NCBI RefSeq assembly: GCF_014898815.1
Contig: NW_026515543.1
Span: 2,542,001 to 2,606,000 of the forward strand
Direction of reading: 5' to 3'
From: Panonychus citri
Taxonomy: Eukaryota > Arthropoda > Arachnida > Trombidiformes > Tetranychidae
DNA: 64,000 bases
Shown here: positions 52,499-59,714 of the stretch, piece after piece
How positions within the stretch are numbered: position 1 is the stretch's first letter
Layout of the letters: the number at the start of each line of letters is the position of its first letter
Translations under genes and position numbers: made by a program
The notes under the pieces: model-generated
Seen by the model: only the letters and a program-made list of their open reading frames with translations
Told to the model about the DNA's origin: nothing
Database searches by the model: none

Positions 52499-52546
52499 TC
52501 AACATCATTTCCAATTCATCATTTTCTTTGTTTCATCTTCGTATTG

Positions 52547-52566
52547 GAGAAAGTAATTACTTTCTC
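52547..52566. repeat. GTAATTAC palindrome 3
   Basis: Perfect 20-bp palindrome; left half GAGAAAGTAA. In the leader. Confidence 0.9.
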
Positions 52567-52668
52567 TGCCTACCTGTTATAGTCATCGTTTTGGTCATCA
52601 TTATTGGATCAATACAAACAGCAAAATTTTGTAGCGCGTTTTTGTTATTTCTCAACTCTTTGATCAAA

Positions 52669-54012
52669 ATGCCTATCGACCCAAAGAATCCGATTGATAT
52701 AACCATTGGTAATGTTGCTAAGGATGAGGAATCAAAATTGACCTTCGTCAAGGCTATGGGTTATCCTCCTTCGTACAACCTCACTGGATCTTATTTAACC
52801 AGAAGATTCAATGAAAATATAAAAACCTGTTTATTATATTTTGGTAAATTACCACAATCAGAAGAAGTTGATTATAATATTAAGTTCGATTACGATTGGT
52901 TTCAATGTCCGGAAGTTATAAAAAAGTTGAGAATAGCTGGTTTTACTGACCTTAACATTCGTAAGCTTGCTAAGTTTGGATTTTTTGATAACCTGGATAA
53001 AATCCCACCGATTGATTTGAAGTCTGAATTTACCGATAATCAAATATCTATTCTTCTGAAAGTTTTTAAACAAGAAAATCCACAACCATTGATCAACTAT
53101 GATACTGAGCTAAATCAAACATTCAGCAACATCAACATCAACCAACAACATTTCCCCTTTACTCACCAATCTGATCATTTCGAGGATCCTATGTCAACTC
53201 AATATCATGATCATTCTCCTGTACATCAACAACAGAATAACAACTTACAGTTTCACCCGAGTTGGCTCAAGATTCAAGACAAATTCAATGAAAATGAAAG
53301 TCTAAATGAATGGCTAAAAGAGTTGGAGTCTAAGATCGACATCTTTGGGTTTGATGATTCAACTGCGATAAAGATTCTGTCAGCTAATCTACCATTTAAG
53401 ATTTATGATGAAGTAAAGAAAATTTTAACGCTTTTTCCAGGTATTTCCTTTAAAAACCTTTGTGGTAAAGTGAGAACAACCTACATTGGGGAGAGTGAGA
53501 TAGTCGCTGCATCTCATAATCTTTATACAACGAAATTTTACAAGGGTAATGATCCGATTAATCACTGTCGCATCATCACTAGAGCTGCTCGATTACGAGT
53601 TCCTAATATTAGCGAACATTGTATCGTGTTAATCATTTTGTTCACATTACCTCCTGATTTAAGGTTGACCTTAGCAAATGACCTTACTATAACCCGGATT
53701 GATGATGTCTTGAAAAAGATAATTACCTTTAATAATTCTTATCCTCGTAATAGCAATAGAAACAATCAACAGCCAAGATTACCGGGTAATCAAATGCAGA
53801 GACCCTTTGGTAACCAACAACCTTTTACTCCAGGTCAATTTGGTGGTCAACAAAATCCCAGCCCCTATTATACAAAAAATTTTAATTACCAAGGCCCGAG
53901 ATTAAATCAACCCAACCAGCCAATGTATCAACAACCTAATCCACCTAATTTCAACCAACACCCCAATCATCAAAACTATCAACAAAATGATCAACGGTTT
54001 AGTCAAAGGTAA
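52669..54012 (+). CDS. gag: Gag-like structural protein
   Basis: 447 aa from the first ATG of the frame (MPIDPKNPIDITIG). The middle part, from about WLKIQDKFNENESLNEWL to residue 370, is helical and has the size and look of a retrotransposon capsid domain. The C-terminus is Asn/Gln/Pro-rich. No CCHC knuckle is in this frame; the knuckle is encoded at the start of the overlapping pol frame, so free Gag would lack it. The frame ends AGG TAA and overlaps pol by 26 nt, with pol in +1. The role, by position, is assembly of the virus-like particle and RNA packaging. Sequence similarity to known Gag families could not be tested. Confidence 0.8.
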   Translation: MPIDPKNPIDITIGNVAKDEESKLTFVKAMGYPPSYNLTGSYLTRRFNENIKTCLLYFGKLPQSEEVDYNIKFDYDWFQCPEVIKKLRIAGFTDLNIRKLAKFGFFDNLDKIPPIDLKSEFTDNQISILLKVFKQENPQPLINYDTELNQTFSNININQQHFPFTHQSDHFEDPMSTQYHDHSPVHQQQNNNLQFHPSWLKIQDKFNENESLNEWLKELESKIDIFGFDDSTAIKILSANLPFKIYDEVKKILTLFPGISFKNLCGKVRTTYIGESEIVAASHNLYTTKFYKGNDPINHCRIITRAARLRVPNISEHCIVLIILFTLPPDLRLTLANDLTITRIDDVLKKIITFNNSYPRNSNRNNQQPRLPGNQMQRPFGNQQPFTPGQFGGQQNPSPYYTKNFNYQGPRLNQPNQPMYQQPNPPNFNQHPNHQNYQQNDQRFSQR

Positions 54013-56776
54013 TAATCAACAAAATAATTACAGGCAACAGTTTCATCAGCCTCAATTTTATCAAAACCCTAACCAAATGATGAATAACCAGCAACAGTGT
54101 CAATTTTGTAAAGATAATGGACATGATACTGAAAATTGTCCGTTAAAACAGCAGATTGAAGGTAGTAATATACAACACTACAAATTGAGAGCGTCAACTA
54201 CACTTGGTAAGCATATGAAATCAAGAGATCCGACAATGGTAGTAGAGGTTTTAGACAAATTTCCATTGGTTGAGACAATTGCAATGGTCGATACTGGAGC
54301 TTCAACTACGCTAATCTCTCTTGATCTTGCTAATAAAATGGGATTAGCTATCTATAGATCCCGCCATGAGTTTTGTGGGTTCAGTAAAGAGTCACCACCA
54401 ATAAGAGCAGTTGGAGCGTCACAAATTTTTGTTAGATGTTATCCAAACTTTGAGGAAAAAGCAATAAGAGTCTATATTATGGATTCTCTCGCTTACCCGA
54501 TCATATTTGGACACAATTTCATACATTCAACCTCTGCGACGATCGTTGGTAACCCACAGACAAATTCTTTCGGTGTTTATCGCTTTGGATACCCATTACA
54601 AGTACAATTGAAATGCCCTTCGATTTCCTGCTGGTACTTTCTTTTCCGCGAAATTTTTCCAAAGATATTTGGTCCACAGCATATCGAAAAATCGCCTTCA
54701 GGAAGTCAAAATCAAGAGAGTGTCAAAAGGGAAGAAGAAGTAATTACTTCCTCTGATCACCCTTCAGATGACATTCAACCTGGCTCAAGTTCAACAGAGT
54801 CAAAAAAGTCAAAAAAGAGAAGAAGAAGGTCGAAGAAAAGTGGTAATTCAAATAATCAAAATACTGTCGGAGTATTTCATCTCAATGACTTAATGAGAAT
54901 AAATTTGGTTACATTCGAAGAAAAAGAATATTTAAACTATTTGGAGAAAAGGAAATTGGATAAGAGAAATGACGAATTTCCGAAACAAATTGATAATATT
55001 GATAAAACATTAAGCAATTGCATCTCATCATTTCTTAACCTTGATCAACAAAATATCATGAAAAGTTTTATATATCAATATTTACCATGTTTTTCGACTC
55101 ATAAATATGATCTAGGAAAAATCTCACCTGATATTGTTGATATTACTATTGATATTGGTTTGAATCCAGTCCCCCAATGTAATCCTTATCGTCTTGGTCC
55201 TAAAACTAGAGTGATCATGGAAGAGAAGATCAAAGAACTTTTAGCCAACGATATAATCGAACCATCGAAATCGAGAGGAGGTTCACCCGCGTTTTTAGTT
55301 CCAAAGCCCGATGGAAGTTACCGATTCGTAACTAGTTTTGTTGAACTGAATGCGCTTTGTAGGACACGTAAATTTCCGATGCCGAATGTTGATGATTATA
55401 TCCAATCGCTTGCAGGTTACAATTATTTTATTACTATTGATTTTTCTCAGGGATTCCACCAGATCGAGTTGAGACCTTCTGAAAGAGAAAAAGTTGCCTT
55501 TGTGACTTCGTGGGGACGATACCAATATAAGCGTTTACCAATGGGACTCGCTGATAGTCCATCATATTTCCAAGAATTTGTCAATCGTATCTTTGGTGAT
55601 TTATTATACAAGAGCTGTTTAGCATACATTGATGATGTTGTTATATTCGGACAAACTTATAACGAGTTGCTTGTCAATGCGAAACATGTTTTCGAGAGAA
55701 TTAAACAATATGGTCTAAAGATTCAACCAGATAAATGTAAATTTGGTCATAACGAAATTAAGTTTCTCGGTCACATCATAACTGGACGAACAGTCAAGCC
55801 TGACCCGGAGAAGGTTGAACGTTTAAAAAATTTCACGATTCCAAGGGACATCAAAGCTCTACAAAGTCAATTAGGTTTATTCAATTACCTATCAAAGTTT
55901 ATTCCAAACTATTCGACTCTCGCATCTGATTTATTTGAATTATGTAGCAAAAAATCGAACAAGTGGAAATGGTTACCTAAACACACAGTCTGTTGGCAGA
56001 AAATTAAGGAGGCATTGGTGAACGATTGTGTGATCTCCCAATTCGATCCCGATAAAGAACACAAGCTCATGGTTGATGCTAGTTCGGTTGCAGTTGGAGG
56101 GATGTTACTTCAACTTGAAGATGATAACTGGCGCCCTGTTAGTTACTTTGGAACTAAATTGGCTAAACATCAGTTAGCTTACACAATCACAGAGAAAGAG
56201 TGTCTGGCTGTTATCGTTGGGATTCGTAAATATCAACACTATTTGATCGGTAAGCGTTTTGTTGTCGTTTCCGATCATCATGCTTTGTGTAGCCTGAAAA
56301 GGATAGAATTCAAATGTACACGTTTACACCGATGGGCAACTTTATTATCACAATTTGATTATATCATCGAATATGCGAAAGGATCAACTCACCCCGCTGA
56401 TTGTTTTTCCCGCTCAAGTGAATGGAAAAATAAGAAACAAGGAACCATTGAAGAAGAAGATTTTTATAAGTATCTTCATTATGCATTTGAAGAAAAGAAA
56501 CGCTATTGTCAGCATGGAGAAATCATCATTGAGAAAAGAGAAAATCGCGATTGGTGTGATAAGTTAATTACTTATCACAAATGCGATGATAATTGCGATA
56601 CTATTGATTTTGACAATCAGAATTACGACAAAGAACAACAAACCTTACAGGTGAAAGAGCTCATCAACATGTTCAAGGAAAAAGTTTCCGTTGATACCTT
56701 GGATCATCATACAATTGAAAGATTCATCTTGATGTCAGTTCAACCGAACTCATCGAAAATGAATCAACAATTATGA
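53987..56776 (+). CDS. pol: Pol part 1: zinc knuckle, protease, reverse transcriptase, RNase H
   Basis: 929 codons from the ATG at 53987, although entry by +1 frameshift from Gag is more likely. Domains: CCHC knuckle C38-x2-C41-x4-H46-x4-C51; aspartic protease with DTGA at 102-105; a Ser- and Lys/Arg-rich spacer with a KKRRRR basic cluster; RT with FSQGFHQI, LPMGLADSP and the catalytic YIDD (547-550); RNase H with D697, E738 and D763; and the tether region. It copies the element RNA into DNA in the particle. Integrase is not in this frame: it ends at TGA overlapping the ATG of the next. The Asn/Gln-rich character before the knuckle continues that of the Gag end, which supports Gag-Pol continuity. 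Confidence 0.93.
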   Translation: MINGLVKGNNQQNNYRQQFHQPQFYQNPNQMMNNQQQCQFCKDNGHDTENCPLKQQIEGSNIQHYKLRASTTLGKHMKSRDPTMVVEVLDKFPLVETIAMVDTGASTTLISLDLANKMGLAIYRSRHEFCGFSKESPPIRAVGASQIFVRCYPNFEEKAIRVYIMDSLAYPIIFGHNFIHSTSATIVGNPQTNSFGVYRFGYPLQVQLKCPSISCWYFLFREIFPKIFGPQHIEKSPSGSQNQESVKREEEVITSSDHPSDDIQPGSSSTESKKSKKRRRRSKKSGNSNNQNTVGVFHLNDLMRINLVTFEEKEYLNYLEKRKLDKRNDEFPKQIDNIDKTLSNCISSFLNLDQQNIMKSFIYQYLPCFSTHKYDLGKISPDIVDITIDIGLNPVPQCNPYRLGPKTRVIMEEKIKELLANDIIEPSKSRGGSPAFLVPKPDGSYRFVTSFVELNALCRTRKFPMPNVDDYIQSLAGYNYFITIDFSQGFHQIELRPSEREKVAFVTSWGRYQYKRLPMGLADSPSYFQEFVNRIFGDLLYKSCLAYIDDVVIFGQTYNELLVNAKHVFERIKQYGLKIQPDKCKFGHNEIKFLGHIITGRTVKPDPEKVERLKNFTIPRDIKALQSQLGLFNYLSKFIPNYSTLASDLFELCSKKSNKWKWLPKHTVCWQKIKEALVNDCVISQFDPDKEHKLMVDASSVAVGGMLLQLEDDNWRPVSYFGTKLAKHQLAYTITEKECLAVIVGIRKYQHYLIGKRFVVVSDHHALCSLKRIEFKCTRLHRWATLLSQFDYIIEYAKGSTHPADCFSRSSEWKNKKQGTIEEEDFYKYLHYAFEEKKRYCQHGEIIIEKRENRDWCDKLITYHKCDDNCDTIDFDNQNYDKEQQTLQVKELINMFKEKVSVDTLDHHTIERFILMSVQPNSSKMNQQL
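54734..54753. repeat. GTAATTAC palindrome 4 (imperfect, in pol)
   Basis: Nine of ten base pairs match; left half GAAGAAGTAA. It lies in the spacer between protease and RT, read as EEVITSS. Confidence 0.75.
56555..56579. repeat. GTAATTAC-type palindrome 5 (in pol)
   Basis: Perfect 10-bp arms (left TGTGATAAGT) around the 5-nt centre TAATT, one base longer than the usual core. Located near the end of the pol frame. Confidence 0.8.
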
Positions 56777-57987
56777 CGGAACAACAAAAAGATGCTCACC
56801 TTAAAAGGATAATCAAGCAAGTTAATCAAGGCGAATTAACCTCAAAGTTTATCATTCGACAAAATATTTTATACCGAAGATTGTCTCCCAGTAAATTAGC
56901 TATCGTTTTACCTTATTCAATGATTCAAAAAGTGTTTAATTGGTACCATAACGATGCACTTGGTGGACACTTTGGACTAAAACCAACGTTGAAGAAAGTT
57001 AAAGCAGCTTTCTGGTTTCAAAACATGGAGGAGATTATAAGAAACAAAATCAAAAAATGTTCAAAGTGTATTAAGTTCAAATCAAAAACTGTTAATCACG
57101 AAGTGAAGAGAGAAATGCCGATTCCAACTCAACCATTTGAACGTATTCAAATCGATATTCAAGGTCCTTATAAAAGATCGAAAGACCGCAATTCGTATCT
57201 TTTCGTTGCTGTAGATGTTTTGACTAAGTTTGTTTTCGCTAAAGCTTATTCAAACCAGAGAGCCAAAGAAGCGATTGATTTCTTCGTCTACATCACAACG
57301 TTCGTTGGAATACCCAAATTGATCCAAACGGATAATGGTCCATGTTTTCGAGCAGATGAAACGAAGCAATGGCTAAGAGATCAGTGTATTTTTCATCAAA
57401 CGTCTACTCCTTATCGACCTCAATCACAAGGTTTAGTTGAAAGGATAAATGGTGTCCTTGCTCAACGCATAAAGATGGTAACAGATAAAAGTAACGAATG
57501 GGATAAACATCTAAGAGAGATAATCATTGCTTATAATTCAACACCTTCAGAAAACCTTGGAACATCTCCTTATCAACTACTATTCAATATTCAACCGAAC
57601 AACCCGATTCTTAACGAATATCAAATAGATATTAACCATGGTGATGACACTAATATCTCTGAATTACGTTTAAAAACTCACGAGAAAATGGTACAAAATC
57701 AACAAAAAAGGTTAGAAAACCAAACAGCCAAAGAGCCTCCATTCAAAGTTGGTGACATTGTCACAAAGCGAGTTCATATTTCACACAAAGATTTGGGTAA
57801 ATTAACACCTTCGTTCAATGGTCATTACATCGTTATTAAGGTCCTAGAATCTTCAGTTAAAATGATAAATCAAAAAACACTGAAAATGGAAAAGTCAAAT
57901 TTCGTTCACATAAAATTGGTAAATCGTAACAACATGGATTCAACCTCGGAAACCGATGAAAATCACGAGAGTAATCATGTTGAATAA
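56773..57987 (+). CDS. Pol part 2: integrase
   Basis: 404 aa, beginning at an ATG whose last two bases start the pol stop codon (ATGA). N-terminal HHCC zinc motif: H59, H66, C96, C99. Catalytic core: D128 (IDIQGPY), D187 (TDNGP) and E223 (GLVERING), giving the D-x35-E spacing of retroviral and Ty3 integrases. A C-terminal domain follows with PPFKVGDIV and a GPY/F-like region; no clear chromodomain. It inserts the cDNA into the host genome. In nearly all Ty3/gypsy elements it is part of one Pol frame, so the separate frame (-1 relative to RT) is unusual and implies reinitiation, frameshifting or a recent mutation. Confidence 0.93.
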   Translation: MTEQQKDAHLKRIIKQVNQGELTSKFIIRQNILYRRLSPSKLAIVLPYSMIQKVFNWYHNDALGGHFGLKPTLKKVKAAFWFQNMEEIIRNKIKKCSKCIKFKSKTVNHEVKREMPIPTQPFERIQIDIQGPYKRSKDRNSYLFVAVDVLTKFVFAKAYSNQRAKEAIDFFVYITTFVGIPKLIQTDNGPCFRADETKQWLRDQCIFHQTSTPYRPQSQGLVERINGVLAQRIKMVTDKSNEWDKHLREIIIAYNSTPSENLGTSPYQLLFNIQPNNPILNEYQIDINHGDDTNISELRLKTHEKMVQNQQKRLENQTAKEPPFKVGDIVTKRVHISHKDLGKLTPSFNGHYIVIKVLESSVKMINQKTLKMEKSNFVHIKLVNRNNMDSTSETDENHESNHVE

Positions 57988-58688
57988 CTAACTTAATTGA
58001 ATACAACTGATTAACAACTCTAACATTTCACTACTGAAAATTTATGTTTCTCACGTTAAATTAAGTTTCCAGCAAATTACTCGAAAACCACTAAAGATAA
58101 TCATATTCATTCCATGTTAGCTTTTAATATTCATCTGAAATCCAATCGATTGATGTATTCGAAGAGCCGATCCGATCAACTTTTTGACCATGCTGGTTTG
58201 TATTGAGAGATGATAATTAACTTCATCTGTGAATAACTTGGAATTGGTTCATCTCCAGAGCCACTTGTCTATGATATGATTTGATTAGTTTTTCACGCGC
58301 TTTCGAATGCACTATAAATCATCCCGATATCTTTTAAACGAATTTCCAGAAAAATATTTTTCACGGCCAAAAGTCAAAATTTTCATTCCAAAATTGTAGC
58401 AAAACCTCAACACTTAGCATATCCGTTTCTATGTTATATTTTACTCAGTTTTTGATGAGCTTTCGATTGGTATTAATTACGTGGTGATAGAAGCAAAAAA
58501 TTTCCCACGTGCTTTTCCATAGAGAGAAGTTCGAACTTTCGTTTCTCAGCAAATACTTGCTGGAATAAACTTGTTCTCATACCAATTTAAAGCTCTCATT
58601 ATGCCTCTTTTGATCGATATTCAAACCTCATTATTTACGATATCTAACATAACTTTTATCAGAATTCAAAAAAAAATCATCGATTCAA

Positions 58689-58710
58689 GTTGAAGGTAAT
58701 TACCTTCAAC
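58689..58710. repeat. GTAATTAC palindrome 6
   Basis: Perfect 22-bp palindrome; left half GTTGAAGGTAA. Confidence 0.9.
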
Positions 58711-58985
58711 AAACGAATTGAGTGTCAATTTAGTTCACATCAATTGCAGTCAATGAGTTTGGACAGTTCATATCTTATGCTAAAAATCATTAAATTGATT
58801 GATCAAATTTTCTTACAAAACAAAATACAGAATCATATTAGTTGGAATCAAGTAAATACTTTCTAATTGTCTTGATCAAATTATCGATAAGAGTAATTGG
58901 CAAGTGACAATTTTTGAATACAATTATCGTATGTAAACTTTGATCGTTCAAATTTGATATAATTAGTTGATTATCATAATTGAAT

Positions 58986-59009
58986 GTGAACAAGTAATTA
59001 CTTGTTCAC
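58986..59009. repeat. GTAATTAC palindrome 7
   Basis: Perfect 24-bp palindrome; left half GTGAACAAGTAA. Confidence 0.9.
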
Positions 59010-59342
59010 TAATGATGTTTGCTGATCGACTGATTGATTTTATTTTAAAGCGTAACTAAAGAGATAAAAAAGATTGGAAAATTTTAAAATGATCAATTTA
59101 ATCAGTTGTTTGATTTTGCCTCAAAAATGATTGATAGAAAAATCTTTAAATTGTCATCACCATGCGAGCAGCAATCAAATCAACATCAGATGACAATCAA
59201 ATTGGTTTCCTTTTGTCTTCACTTCATCAATTATTTTCTTTTCTCTGAATCTGTTAATTGAAAATTCAAATTTCAATTGATTCATCTCTCTGTTAATAAA
59301 ATCGGCGGTGAAATTTTGGCTTCTAATTGGTTCTCATTTGTT

Positions 59343-59364
59343 TGTAAAGGTAATTACCTTTACA
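59343..59364. repeat. GTAATTAC palindrome 8
   Basis: Perfect 22-bp palindrome; left half TGTAAAGGTAA. Confidence 0.9.
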
Positions 59365-59536
59365 TTTGGATCGTCATCAACATAATCATCTTATCTTTTT
59401 CATCACATTGATCGCATCTTGTTTTGAATCAATTCTATTCAATTTTTCAATCGATTTGTTTTGATACCAGATCATTTCATTCATCATTTTGGTTCTTCGT
59501 TTTTCTTGCTATGCTCTATTGTTGTGTTCTGTGTCA

Positions 59537-59562
59537 AAAGAGAAAGTAATTACTTTCTCTTT
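59537..59562. repeat. GTAATTAC palindrome 9
   Basis: Perfect 26-bp palindrome; left half AAAGAGAAAGTAA. Confidence 0.9.
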
Positions 59563-59661
59563 CTCTCTTATTCTTATTATTTGTTTTTCTTCTCTTTCTT
59601 TCAATTCGAAAATTATCATCGGGATAATTCAATCAGGAATATAAACGCTCGTTCTTGAGAA

Positions 59662-59679
59662 AAAAAGTGATCACTTTTT
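59662..59679. repeat. Related palindrome 10 with core GTGATCAC
   Basis: Perfect 18-bp palindrome; left half AAAAAGTGA. Same layout as the others but with a changed core, 35 bases before the ORF3 ATG. Confidence 0.7.
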
Positions 59680-59714
59680 CACCTTCAGATTTACATCAAC
59701 TACAAGAAATCATA

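Larger units (their letters stand above)
52309..52668 (+). other. Retrotransposon leader with primer-binding-site candidate
   Basis: TGGTGGAGATGCCGAGTC at 52311-52328, two bases after the LTR, is in the place of a primer-binding site; TGG would pair with tRNA CCA. I could not name the tRNA. The leader also holds palindromes 2 and 3. The Gag frame is open upstream of its ATG, back to at least 52528, but without an AUG; the hydrophobic stretch that would be read there is not taken as coding. Confidence 0.55.
57988..59714 (+). other. Long non-coding stretch between integrase and ORF3
   Basis: No frame here is convincing. It contains four perfect GTAATTAC palindromes and, near its end, a pyrimidine-rich run (about 59553-59612) followed by the first AG at 59635-59636. 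Splicing to that acceptor would make the ATG at 59715 the first AUG after the junction, as expected for an env-like subgenomic message. The matching donor in the leader was not identified. Confidence 0.5.

Noticed and set aside
52528..52668. Upstream extension of the Gag frame with a hydrophobic, membrane-like run
   Set aside because: No AUG in this part; it starts at TTG, overlaps palindrome 3 and lies in the leader. The ATG at 52669 begins a typical soluble Gag.
59461..59658. Short hydrophobic frame before ORF3
   Set aside because: No AUG (starts TTG), crosses palindrome 9 and is mostly pyrimidine-tract translation.
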